From JAPLSN01 sp964482955 (GTDB lineage: Bacteria > Spirochaetota > Spirochaetia > Treponematales > UBA12059), in the NCBI GenBank assembly GCA_964482955.1, contig CAYZZW010000042.1, positions 1 through 30,361 on the forward strand: 30,361 bases of DNA, in the 5' to 3' direction. Of the stretch, positions 14,303-24,022 are shown piece by piece (within the stretch, counting starts at the first letter, position 1; each line of letters starts with the position of its first letter). A program made the translations under genes and the position numbers. The notes beneath the pieces are model-generated. The model was not told where the DNA came from, searched no databases, and saw only the letters and a program-made list of their open reading frames with translations.

Positions 14303-14390
14303 TCGGGTGGCGTGAAAAAAGCATGGTATCATGAGGTACTCCGAATGATACCATGCTTTTTTCAGCGACAGGACCCGACCTATACGGTTC
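14286..14390. terminator. Large palindrome with bidirectional terminator core
   Basis: Core arms 14314-14332 and 14345-14363 are perfect 19-bp inverted repeats: AAAAAA then GCATGGTATCAT, a 12-base loop, then the complement ending TTTTTT. Reading either way gives a stem followed by six Ts. Outer arms GAACCGTAT (14286-14294) and ATACGGTTC (14382-14390) pair as well, with GGTCGGG/CCCGACC between. It separates the rightward DGR from the leftward atoB operon. Confidence 0.8.
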
Positions 14391-14634
14391 ATATAAAGTG
14401 CCGCACCTACTTGGAAAGCCTCACGAGGGGACACCGTCACGCGTATCGCCGCCCGCGCAACGCCCTTTAGTGCCACCGATGACGGATTGGGAAAGTTTCG
14501 GCGGGTACTTAGGATGCGCCGAGCCACCCTATGCGTTGTCGGTCGTGTAATTTGCTTTTATCGTGGTACGTATCTGACAGATTTTTAAATCCGCGCTTTG
14601 TGCCCGATGACGATCCGAATGCGCACGGCCGGGT
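14391..14634. other. Gene-free spacer with repeat fragments
   Basis: No gene is supported here. The stretch holds ATGCGCCGAGCC at 14514-14525, repeated exactly at 14740-14751, and CCGATGACGA at 14604-14613, shared with 9302-9311. GC content is lower than in the neighbouring genes. Confidence 0.5.
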
Positions 14635-14705
14635 GGGGCATATAAATACCCATGACGAATATTGCGAGTACTCTCGCCTATTCGTCATGGGTATTTATAT
14701 GCCCC
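14635..14705. other. Perfect 27-bp inverted repeat (long hairpin)
   Basis: Arms 14635-14661 and 14679-14705 are exact reverse complements over 27 bases (GGGGCATATAAATACCC then ATGACGAATA). The 17-base middle itself contains GCGAG/CTCGC around TACT. No T-run follows either arm. It lies 56 bases downstream of the atoB stop on the - strand and could end or protect that transcript, or be a small non-autonomous mobile element; the sequence does not decide. Confidence 0.85.
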
Positions 14706-14760
14706 AGGTCCCGGCGCTCCCGGTTAATTATCTCCCGATATGCGCCGAGCCAAAGTTATA

Positions 14761-15942
14761 TCAGACACGTTCCACGCACAACGCGATTCCCATGCCCCCG
14801 CCTATGCACAGGGTCGCGAGGCCCTTCTTGGCGCCCCGCTTGCCCATTTCGTGGAGGAGCGATACGAGGATGCGCGCGCCGGAGGCGCCGATGGGGTGGC
14901 CGAGGGCGATGGCGCCGCCGTTCACGTTCACCTTGGACATGTCGAAGCCGAGTTCCTTGGAGACCGAGAGTGCCTGCGACGCGAAGGCTTCGTTCGCCTC
15001 GATGAGGTCGAGGTCGCCCACGGACCAGCCGGCTTTCTTGAGCGCGAGGCGCACCGCTTCCACGGGGCCGATGCCCATGATCGCGGGGTCGCAGCCGTGC
15101 CAGCCGTACGAGACGACGCGCGCCATCGGCTTGAGTCCTTTCGACTTCGCCCATTCGCCGTCGGCCACGACGAGCGCGGCGGCGCCGTCGTTGATGCCTG
15201 ACGCGTTGCCCGCCGTCACCGTGCCGTCGGGCTTGAAGGCGGGCCGGAGCTTGCCGAGCGCCTCCGCGGTCACGCCCGCGCGCGGGAATTCGTCGCGGTC
15301 GAAGACGATCGGGTCGCCTTTCTTCTGCGGGATCGTCACGGGGACGATCTCGTCCTTGAACTTGCCCGCGGCGATGGCCGCCTCGGCCTTGTTCTGAGAC
15401 GAAGCCGAAAGCTCGTCCTGCGCCTGCCTGGTGATGCCGTACTTCGCCGCCAGGTTTTCCGCGGTGATGCCCATGTGATAGCCGTTGAAGATGTCGGTGA
15501 GCCCCTCGTAGATCATCGAGTCGACGATCTCGCCGTTGCCCATGCGGTACCCGGTGCGCGCCTGCTTGAGGAGGTACGGCGCCTGGCTCATGTTCTCCGT
15601 GCCGCCCGCCACGACGACCTTCGCGTCGCCCGCGGCGATGGCCTGCGCGGCGGCCGCGACGGAGCGGAGGCCCGAGCCGCACACCATGTTGACCGTCATC
15701 GCGGTTTTCTCGACGGGGATGCCCGCCTTCACGAGCGCCTGGCGCGCCACGTTCTGCCCGAGGCCCGCCTGGAGCACGCAGCCGAGCGTCACTTCGTCCA
15801 CGTCCGCGGCCTGGACTCCCGCTCGTTTCAAGGCTTCCTTCACGACGAGCGCCCCGAGCTCCGCGGCGCCGACGCCCGCGAGCCCGCCCTGGAAACTGCC
15901 GATGGCCGTGCGCGCGGCTCCGAGTATCACGATGTCTTTCAT
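14761..15942 (-). CDS. atoB: Acetyl-CoA acetyltransferase (thiolase II)
   Basis: Thiolase splitting acetoacetyl-CoA with CoA into two acetyl-CoA, or the reverse condensation. The 393 residues are the standard length. The active-site residues are in place: Cys88 (NMVCGSG) as acyl acceptor, His349 (LGHPIGASGARI) and Cys379 (CIGGGMG). The N-terminus KDIVILGAARTAIGSFQGG is typical. Start ATG at 15942 with AAGGAG seven bases upstream. It follows atoD-atoA on the same strand after a 207-base spacer full of hairpins, so it is probably in the same regulon and perhaps the same transcript. With the CoA-transferase it converts acetoacetate to acetyl-CoA. Confidence 0.95.
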   Translation of the reverse strand: MKDIVILGAARTAIGSFQGGLAGVGAAELGALVVKEALKRAGVQAADVDEVTLGCVLQAGLGQNVARQALVKAGIPVEKTAMTVNMVCGSGLRSVAAAAQAIAAGDAKVVVAGGTENMSQAPYLLKQARTGYRMGNGEIVDSMIYEGLTDIFNGYHMGITAENLAAKYGITRQAQDELSASSQNKAEAAIAAGKFKDEIVPVTIPQKKGDPIVFDRDEFPRAGVTAEALGKLRPAFKPDGTVTAGNASGINDGAAALVVADGEWAKSKGLKPMARVVSYGWHGCDPAIMGIGPVEAVRLALKKAGWSVGDLDLIEANEAFASQALSVSKELGFDMSKVNVNGGAIALGHPIGASGARILVSLLHEMGKRGAKKGLATLCIGGGMGIALCVERV

Positions 15943-15987
15943 GTAAAACTCCTTACGGAAAGATTTGATAACTTATTGTGGCGCCTC

Positions 15988-16102
15988 GTCTTAGACGCGC
16001 GGAAGGCGCGTCCAAGACGACCGGGTGCTCCGCTACAAGTCCTCGTCGCCGCTGCGCGGCGCCTCCGGGCTTTTTGCTGCGCCCCCTGGCGCGCGAAGCG
16101 CG
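15988..16102. repeat. Hairpin-rich spacer element between atoA and atoB
   Basis: 15988-16000 and 16006-16018 pair over 13 bases with one mismatch (GTCTT.GACGCGC). 16047-16052 and 16056-16061 form a 6-bp stem, and 16090-16094 with 16098-16102 a 5-bp stem. On the - strand, 16075-16028 reads AAAAAGCCCGGAG ... GAGGACTTGTAGCGGAG, which recurs on the + strand at 17716-17750 beyond atoD. The spacer may be an attenuator or processing site, or a repeat family copy. Confidence 0.6.
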
Positions 16103-16149
16103 AACTTTCCCGTCGGACCCGGCCCCTGGCGCGGAATCAGGCCGACGCG

Positions 16150-16815
16150 TCAGCAGTCGCAGGCCTTGCACGCGCTGCCGAGGACGACGTCGGCGTCGGT
16201 GTGTTCCTTGATCCACTCCGGCGTGTAAGGCGGGAAGTACTCGAGCAGGTGGAACTTGTCGCCGACGACCTCGAAGTAGCCCACGTCCGTGACGACGAAG
16301 TTGACTTCGCGCGCGGCGGTGAGGGGCAGGGTGCAGCGGCGCTTGAGCTTCGAACCGCCCGTCTTCTCGCAGTGGGTGGTGGCGGCGATGACCACGCGCG
16401 ATCCGGCGACGAGGTCCATGGCGCCGCCCATGCCGGGCACCATCTTGCCGGGGATCTTGTAGTTGGCCAGGTTGCCTTCCTGGTCCACTTCGAGGACGCC
16501 GAGCACCGTGTAGTCGACGTGGCCGCCGCGGATGATGCCGAAGCTCGTGGCGCTGTCGAAGAAGGCGCCGCCCTTCTGGATGGTGACCGGGGCCGCGCCC
16601 GCGTTCGTGAGGTCCTTGTGGGCCTGGCCGGCGGCCGGGGCGGGGCCGAGCCCGATGAGCCCGTTTTCCGACTGGAGGATCACGGTGACGTCGGAGGGAA
16701 TGAAGTTGGCGACGAGCGTCGGGAGGCCTATGCCCAGGTTGACCACGTCGCCCGTCTCGAAGATGCGCGCGATGCGGCGCGCGATGATGTCCTTGTTCTC
16801 GGTGTATTCGATCAC
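16150..16815 (-). CDS. atoA: Acetate/butyrate--acetoacetate CoA-transferase, beta subunit
   Basis: Catalytic subunit of the heterodimeric (family I) CoA-transferase that moves CoA between acyl-CoA and acetoacetate. The 221 residues are normal. The nucleophilic glutamate is Glu50 in LQSENGLIGLGP; GIGLPTLVANFIP (residues 28-40) and the GGAMDLVAGSRVVIAATTHC stretch are family signatures. Its start lies 11 bases after the alpha-subunit stop, the usual ctfA/ctfB or atoD/atoA pairing. The last residues, SACKACDC, form an unusual cysteine-rich tail. Butyryl-CoA is the likely CoA donor if the cell ferments lysine. Confidence 0.94.
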   Translation of the reverse strand: MIEYTENKDIIARRIARIFETGDVVNLGIGLPTLVANFIPSDVTVILQSENGLIGLGPAPAAGQAHKDLTNAGAAPVTIQKGGAFFDSATSFGIIRGGHVDYTVLGVLEVDQEGNLANYKIPGKMVPGMGGAMDLVAGSRVVIAATTHCEKTGGSKLKRRCTLPLTAAREVNFVVTDVGYFEVVGDKFHLLEYFPPYTPEWIKEHTDADVVLGSACKACDC

Positions 16816-16826
16816 GGCGCGTCTCC

Positions 16827-17501
16827 TTATTTCGCCAGCACGAGGTAGTCGACGAAGATGCTCGGCGTGTGCACGTCGTCCGGGTCGATCTGGCCGATCT
16901 CCACGAGTTCCTCGACTTCCGCCACGACCAGTTTGCAGGCGGTGGCCATGAGCGGGTTGAAGTTGCGCGCCGTCTTCGAGAAGACGAGGTTGCCGGCCTT
17001 GTCCGCCTTCTTGGCCTTGACGAGGGCCACGTCCCCGGGGAGCGGCAGTTCGAGGAGGTAGACGCGGTTGTTCGCCATGATCTTCTGCTTGCCGTTCTCG
17101 ACCTCGGTGCCGACGCCGGTGGGCGTCAGGATGCCGCCGAGCCCGAAGCCCGCGGCGCGGACGCGCTCGGCCAGGGTGCCCTGCGGCACGAGCTCCACCT
17201 CGGTCTCGCCCGAGTTCATCTGGCGCTGCGTCTCCGGGTTCGTGCCGATGTGGCTCACGATCACCTTCTTGAACTGCTTGTTGGCGACGAGGGGCGCCAC
17301 GCCGGTGATCCGGTTGTTCTTCTGGTCCAGGATGGCCGTGTCATTGCAGACGAGGGTGAGGTTCTTGGTACCTTGCGAGGCGAGCGCGGCGATCACGCCG
17401 TCGGGCGAGCCGCAGCCCAGGAAGCCGCCGACCTGCACCACGTCTCCGTCTTTCACGAGCTTCGCGGCGTCGGCCGCCGTGATAACGTTCTTTTCGGTCA
17501 C
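16827..17501 (-). CDS. atoD: Acetate/butyrate--acetoacetate CoA-transferase, alpha subunit
   Basis: Partner subunit of the CoA-transferase, providing the CoA-binding part. The 224 residues match the family. Signatures: VQVGGFLGCGSPDGVIAALA (residues 22-41), RVRAAGFGLGGILTPTGVGT near 113-132, and LPLPGDVALVKAKKADKAGN near 152-171. The start is the GTG at 17501, chosen because GGAGG sits seven bases upstream and the next residues (TEKNVITAADAAKLVKDG) begin as in relatives. It is first in the atoD-atoA(-atoB) unit, behind a good promoter at 17617-17646. Confidence 0.94.
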   Translation of the reverse strand: MTEKNVITAADAAKLVKDGDVVQVGGFLGCGSPDGVIAALASQGTKNLTLVCNDTAILDQKNNRITGVAPLVANKQFKKVIVSHIGTNPETQRQMNSGETEVELVPQGTLAERVRAAGFGLGGILTPTGVGTEVENGKQKIMANNRVYLLELPLPGDVALVKAKKADKAGNLVFSKTARNFNPLMATACKLVVAEVEELVEIGQIDPDDVHTPSIFVDYLVLAK

Positions 17502-17616
17502 TGTATGTCCTCCGTCGAACGACGTCCCGCCGGTCTACGCTTTTGGCGAGTATCGTTCCGCTGTGCGTTGGAATGCCGTCCGTTCCGCCAGAAGCGCGTC
17601 ACGGGCGACCGACGCG

Positions 17617-17646
17617 ATTGTAGCACGAAAAGCGGGTGTCGGCCAA
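17617..17646 (-). promoter_or_regulatory. Predicted promoter of atoD-atoA-atoB
   Basis: On the - strand TTGGCC (17646-17641), an 18-base spacer, then TACAAT (17622-17617) preceded by GTGC. It lies just after the nhaC terminator and 116 bases before atoD, so the ato genes have their own transcription start. The -10 context equals that before rpmJ. Confidence 0.6.
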
Positions 17647-17647
17647 C

Positions 17648-17679
17648 AAAAACGGCCCTCCGCCCGGAGACGGAAGGCC
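17648..17679 (-). terminator. Terminator downstream of nhaC
   Basis: On the - strand GGCCTTCCG (17679-17671) pairs with CGGAGGGCC (17662-17654), nine pairs with one T:G, loop of eight bases, then GTTTTT. It stops nhaC transcription before the ato promoter, which starts two bases further on. Confidence 0.85.
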
Positions 17680-17715
17680 GAAGGTATCGGATCTTCGCGC
17701 CAGCGATCGAAGCGT

Positions 17716-17750
17716 AAAGCCCGGAGCGCGCGCGAGGACTTGGAGCGGAG
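17716..17750 (+). repeat. Copy of the ato-flanking repeat, inverted relative to the one at 16028-16075
   Basis: AAAGCCCGGAG at the left and GAGGACTTGGAGCGGAG at the right match the - strand of 16075-16028, which has a longer GC middle. The two copies face each other around atoD-atoA. Confidence 0.6.
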
Positions 17751-17757
17751 AGCGCGG

Positions 17758-17899
17758 CCCGCCGCGCGAGGCGCGGCGGGGGCGCCTAGTCACAAATCTA
17801 CGTCCTTGTAGATTTGTGACATCGTCGAATACTGTGTATTCGACGGGTATGGTTCGTGCTCGTGCACGAACCTCCACGTACGGCGCGTTCCGCGCGCCG
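17758..17899. other. Array of five consecutive hairpins after nhaC
   Basis: Five inverted repeats follow each other: 17758-17767/17771-17780 (10 bp, loop GAG), 17789-17801/17808-17820 (13 bp), 17823-17832/17836-17845 (10 bp, loop TGT), 17851-17859/17864-17872 (9 bp, loop TCGT), and 17881-17887/17893-17899 (7 bp). All stems are perfect. They begin 20 bases downstream of the nhaC stop on the - strand, before its terminator, and would lie in its 3' untranslated region. Confidence 0.85.
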
Positions 17900-17918
17900 G
17901 TGGCGCCCGGAATCGAAA

Positions 17919-19562
<1,644 letters not shown>

Positions 19563-19589
19563 GAACAAGCCTCCTTGGAAAAATGGGCG

Positions 19590-19680
19590 CGCGCCGGCCT
19601 TGGAAAAGTCCGGCGCGTACCAAGACAGTGTGAACCTTCCGGCGGCATAACGCAAGTTTTTTCAGCGAATATGCATATTC
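19590..19680 (-). promoter_or_regulatory. nhaC leader: hairpin and 14-bp palindrome
   Basis: CGCGCCGG (19590-19597) and CCGGCGCG (19610-19617) form a perfect 8-bp stem whose loop, TTTTCCAAGG on the - strand, repeats the sequence that carries the nhaC SD (TTTTTCCAAGGAGG). Farther upstream 19667-19680 is the palindrome GAATATGCATATTC, a possible operator. No convincing -10 was found. Confidence 0.4.
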
Positions 19681-19690
19681 ATGCGGGATG

Positions 19691-19717
19691 AAAAAGCCGC
19701 CCGGTCGCCCGGGCGGC
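19691..19717 (-). terminator. Terminator of the Ig-repeat lipoprotein gene
   Basis: On the - strand a perfect 9-bp stem GCCGCCCGG/CCGGGCGGC (19717-19709 with 19704-19696), a four-base loop, then TTTTT (19695-19691). It is 26 bases after the stop of the lipoprotein gene. Confidence 0.93.
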
Positions 19718-19743
19718 TCGAATCAAGATGCGGTAGACGCCGT

Positions 19744-22700
19744 TCAGTCCGTTCCGTTTTCGCGCCCGAAACGTTTCTTGCGGTCGTCGTCGGAGCTCGG
19801 CAGGACGCACGCCTGTCGCGGAGCGGGGGCGGGCAGCGGGCGGCCGCCGTCGGAGGGCGCGGTCGGGCCGGACGCCGGAGCCGCGTGGGCTGGCGAGCCG
19901 ACGCCGGGCGTCGCCGGAGCCGCGTCGGCCCGGACGACTTCGTCGTTCGTCGGGGTCGGTTCGGTCGGCGTCCCGTCCGTCGTCGCGTCGGGGCGTTCCG
20001 TTTCGTCCGGGCGTTCGTGCGCCGCGCTCCGGGTCGCGGCTTCGGGCTTCGCGCCCGCGCCGCCCCGGGCGGCGGCCCGCGTCGTCGCGGCTTCGCGCGG
20101 CGCGGTTTCGGCGGCTGCCGCGCCAGTCGTCGGGACGGCGACGGGCGCGGTCGTCGGGCGGCGCTCGGCGATCTGCGGCAAGACGGCGGGCACGACGGAC
20201 CAGGCGGGGGCGTGGGGGGATGCGAGCGTCCCGGGCTTCGCGCCGGAAGCGCCCGGGGAAGAAACGCGCGGACTCGGTGAGGCCGCTGTTACTTCCAATT
20301 CCGGTGACGGGCCGGACGCGGCGGCCGTGTTCCCGGCAGCATCGGTGGCTGTTCCAGCTTTGATCGTAAAGCTGACGGTGCCTGCGGTCGTACCCGCCGT
20401 TATCGTCACGGTTCTGTTGGCGCCGGATGTCGTTACGTCCGTGCAGGTGGCGTCGCCGCTTATCACGATATCGTCCGTGCCAAGCGAAATCGATGAATAC
20501 CCTCCGTAGGTGACGATGTAGTCCGCGCTTTCTTCCGTTGCTACGGAAGAGGGACTGGGATCGCCTATGGTAATGGTTGGCCTGGTGGCGTCGACGCCGG
20601 GGCAGCTGGACGCGCCCGGGGACGTCGTGAAGGGGGAGTTCTCGTTGCCGGCGGCGTCCTTGAGGACGACGCTCACCGGGAGCTGGGCGGTGNNNNNNNN
20701 NNNNNNNNNNNNNNNNNNNNNNNNNNNNNNNNNNNNNNNNNNNNNNNNNNNNNNNNNNNNNNNNNNNNNNNNNNNNNNNNNNNNNNNNNNNNCCCGCGCT
20801 CAAGCCCGTTTCGCCCGCGGTGATCGTCATGGTCAGGTACTGGGTCGCCCGCAGCCACCCGGAATTCGGGGAGAACGACACGGAGGAGATGGTCGGTTTG
20901 GTGGCGTCGACGCCGGGGCAGCTGGACGCGTTCGGGGACGTCGTGAAGGGAGCGTTCTCGTTGCCGGCGGCGTCCTTGAGGACGACGCTCACCGGGAGCT
21001 GGGCGGTGTCGAGGATGGGTGCGTTGCCTTCGACCACGGTGTACTTGACGGTGTAGGTCGTCCCCGTGGCCGCGGTGAAGTCGGTGGCCGCGACTCCGTT
21101 CACGGTGATCGCGCCGGCGGAGAGTCCCGTTTCGCCCGCGGTGATCGTCATGGTGATCACCGTGCCGATGCCCTGGACGCCGCTCGAGGGCGAGAAGGAC
21201 ACGCTCGAGACGGTCGGCTTGTGGGCGTCGATGGCGGGACAGGCGTCCGCGGCCGGAGCCGTCGTGAAGGCGGCGTTCTCGTTGCCGGCGGCGTCCTTGA
21301 GCACGACGTTCACGGGGATCTGCGAGCCGTCGGCGATGTCCGTATGGCCCTGCAGGATCGTGTAGGTGGCCGTGTAGGTGCCGTTCAGATTGTCGGTGAA
21401 CCCGGTCGTGTTGACGCCGTTCACCTGCACCGTGGTCGCGGTCAGACCCGCTTCTCCCGCGGTGATCGTCATCGCGATCGCGTCTCCGACCTTGAGCGTG
21501 CCCGTTGCCGGCGTGAAGGAGACCGACGTGACGGACGGCTTGGCCGTGTCGATGCCGGGGGACTGGGTCGCGTCGGGAGCGGTCGCGAAGGGATCGCTCT
21601 CGTTGCCGGCGGCGTCCTTGAGCACGACGCTCACCGGGATCTGGTCGTCCTGGCCGCGATTCGTGTCCGACGTTTCGACCGTGTAGCGCACGGTGTAGGT
21701 GGTACCCGAACCGGCGGCGAAAGCGGTGGTCGCCTTGCCGTTCACCGTGATGGTGCCCGCGCTCAAGCCCGTTTCGCCCGCGGTGATCGTCATGGTCAGG
21801 TACTGGGTCGTTCCGATCCAGCCGGTCGCGGGGCTGAAGGAGACCGCGGAAATAGTCGGCTTTGCGGTATCGATGCCGGGGCACTGATCCGCCAAGGGCG
21901 CCGTGGTGAAAGCCGCGTTCTCGTTGCCGGCGGCGTCCCGGAGAACGACGCTCACCGGGATCTGGTCGGCCTGCGCACGGTTCGCGTCCGCGGCGTCGAC
22001 GGTATAGGTGACGGTATACGTGGTGCCCGCGCCGGCGGCGAAACCCGTGGCCGGCTTGCCGTTCACCGTGATGGCGCCCGCGCTCAAGCCGGTTTCCCCT
22101 GCGTTGATGGTCATGACAAGACTCTGTCCCGCGCGGAGCCATCCGGTATTCGGCGCGAAGCTGACGGAGCTGACGACCGGCTTGTTGGCGTCGACGGCAG
22201 GGCAGGCGCCCGCGGCCGGTGACGTCGTGAAGGCGGCGTTTTCGTTGCCGGCGGCGTCCCTGAGGACGACGTTCACGGGGATCTGCGAAGCGTCGGCGAC
22301 ATCCGTATGGCCTTCCTGAATCGTGTAGGTGGCCGTGTAGGTGCCGTTCAGGTTGTCGGTGAACCCGGTCGCGTCCACGCCGTTCGCCTGTACCGTGGTC
22401 GCGGACAGGCCCGTTTCGCCCGCGTTGATCGTCATCGCGATCGAGTCGCCGATCTTGCGCGTGCCCGTTGCCGGCGTGAAGGAAACCGAGGCGACGGACG
22501 GCTTGGCGGTGTCGATGCCGGGGCACTGATCAGCGGCGGGAGAAGTCGTGAAGGCGGCGTTTTGGTTGCCGGCGGCGTCCTTGAGCACGACGCTCACCGG
22601 GATCTGGGCGTCCTGCGCCCGGTTCGCGTCCGCGGCGTCGACGGTGTAGATGACCGTGTAGGTGTTGCCCGCGCCGGCGGCGAAGCCGGTCGTCGCTTTC

Positions 22701-23947
22701 CCGTTGACGGTGATCGCGCCCGCCGACAAGCCCGTCTCGCCGGCGTCGATCGTCATGATGATCTGCTCACCGGCGCGGCGCCAGCCCGAGGCGGGGCTGA
22801 ACGATACCGACGAGATCGCGGGCGGGACCGGATCGTAGAAAACGGTCTTGGTGTTCGCCGTCGACTCGGTGCTGGTGCTCGGATTGTTCAGGGCATCGTA
22901 GACGCGGATGAAGATTTTCCTCGAACCCGGAGTCGAGCTCTGCAGTTCATATTCAAGATTACTTTCAAAATTGACGTTTTTCGTGAGGGTCGTGGAGCCC
23001 ACGGTTTCGACGACATCCATTCGGGCGATCGTGCCTCCGACGGGACTGTCGCTCGCGTCCACGTCGATGATGATCGTGTTCGAATTGAACGCGTTGCCGG
23101 TTCCGAGCGGATCGTGGGCGGCGTTCCGGTAGATGCTCACGGATGAGACGACGGGAGGTTCCTTGTCGTCGCCGGTGCCGGTGTAGAACCGCACTTCCTT
23201 CTTGGCCGCCATGGCGTGGCCGCCAAAGTCTCTGATGCTCGTGTTGAACGTCACCGTGAATTCGCAGTTTTGCGGCAGCGTCTGGCCAGGTTTGAGCGGA
23301 ATGAGGAATTCCGTGGCGAGCCCGGAGGTGGGAACGATCTCGTCGAAGCGGTCTTCGATGGATACGAAGGCGGGATCGATCGAACTCTTTTTCATGATGT
23401 CCACGCCTGACGCGAGATTGACCGTCGTCTCGTCCATCTGTTCGCTGAAGGTCACGTACAGGTTCTGGTTGATGAAGACGTTGTCCTTTTCGTTGCGTGG
23501 CGTCGTGCTCTGGACCCAGGGGCGCGGGTCGAATACGGCCCTGATCACGAGGCCGGGCGCTTTTTTCGTGACGGTCGCCTTCGTCTGGCGAGAAGTGACA
23601 GATTCGAACGTGATCTCACCGGAACCGCCGACCTGTTCCCAGCGGAGGAAGACGTATTCCGCGTTGGGAAAGGCGGAAATGCCGAAGGGTATGCCGACCT
23701 TGCACTGGAAGTCGCCGTACGACGGATTGATGTCGCCCATCGACAGGGATTCGTCGGAAATCGTCACCGTGAGCGTTTCCGCGTTCGCCTCGTTGACGTC
23801 GTCCTTGATGTCGCCCTTGAGGTCGTCGCCGGTGAAGAGGGCGGGGCAGGAGGCGAGGACGAACATGGCGATGAGGCCGAGTCCCGAGACTCGCATGCGG
23901 CGTCGCAGGTCGTTCGGCGCGGAGCCGCGCTTCGTCGTGTGGTTCAT
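19744..23947 (-). CDS. Large lipoprotein with seven Ig-like repeats (interrupted by assembly gap)
   Basis: A surface or periplasmic protein of about 1402 residues once the gap is sized correctly. The N-terminus has a basic region, a hydrophobic stretch and the lipobox LASC with Cys34, so it is lipid-anchored. Then: a beta-rich part to about residue 130; a Big_5-like Ig domain (about 130-260, ending TSIRDFGGHAM); another Ig-like domain to 375; seven 107-residue repeats (SSVSFSP...MTITAGETGLSA...VSVVLKDAAGNENAAFTT); a further Ig-like domain; and an Ala/Pro/Thr-rich tail of some 175 residues ending KKRFGRENGTD. The 100 Ns at 20693-20792 put the two halves in different frames; this is a gap-length artefact, not a frameshift. 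ATG 23947 has AGGAG seven bases upstream. Adhesion or envelope scaffolding is plausible; no enzyme domain is seen. Confidence 0.85.
20581..22822 (-). repeat. Seven tandem 321-bp repeats (107 residues each) in the lipoprotein gene
   Basis: Repeat starts on the - strand are at 22822, 22501, 22180, 21859, 21538, 21217 and 20896, exactly 321 bases apart; the last copy holds the gap. Two subtypes alternate: copies 2 and 5 have TGFTDNLNGTYTATYTI and the others TYTVxYTV with ITVNGxA, suggesting a block duplication of copies 1-3 into 4-6. Confidence 0.92.
20693..20792. other. Assembly gap (100 N)
   Basis: Exactly 100 Ns inside repeat 7. By comparison with repeat 6 (21009-21113) the missing stretch should be 105 bases, or 105 plus multiples of 321; adding five bases brings the two halves of the gene into one frame. 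Confidence 0.97.
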
Positions 23948-23995
23948 GTCGTTCTCCTGTCGAGCGCCGTCGCCGGCGCGTCGTATCCGTATGAA

Positions 23996-24016
23996 AGGGC
24001 GCGGTTTCCGCGCCCT
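23996..24016 (-). terminator. Weak terminator or processing hairpin between two envelope genes
   Basis: AGGGCGCGG (23996-24004) and CCGCGCCCT (24008-24016) form a perfect 9-bp stem with loop TTT. On the - strand it begins 7 bases after the stop at 24023 and is followed only by TTTCAT, so termination is likely partial and the lipoprotein gene may receive read-through. Confidence 0.5.
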
Positions 24017-24022
24017 GATCGT

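Noticed and set aside
14286..14705. Integron attC sites around the DGR (palindromes plus repeated ends; GTTAGAA at 14282).
   Set aside because: No matching RYYYAAC/GTTRRRY core pair was found at the palindrome ends, the A6/T6-flanked core is a terminator, and no integrase is in the window. Kept only as a direct-repeat observation.
14531..15397. Long open frames on the + strand opposite atoB, and similar frames opposite most genes.
   Set aside because: They are high-GC antisense shadows with Arg/Ala/Pro-rich translations and no family signature.
20576..20800. Frameshift or pseudogene in the Ig-repeat lipoprotein.
   Set aside because: The frame change coincides with 100 Ns; a gap of 105 bases, predicted from the 321-bp period, restores the frame.
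20581..22822. CRISPR-like array or satellite suggested by regular repetition.
   Set aside because: The 321-bp units are in-frame protein-coding Ig-like repeats without spacers.
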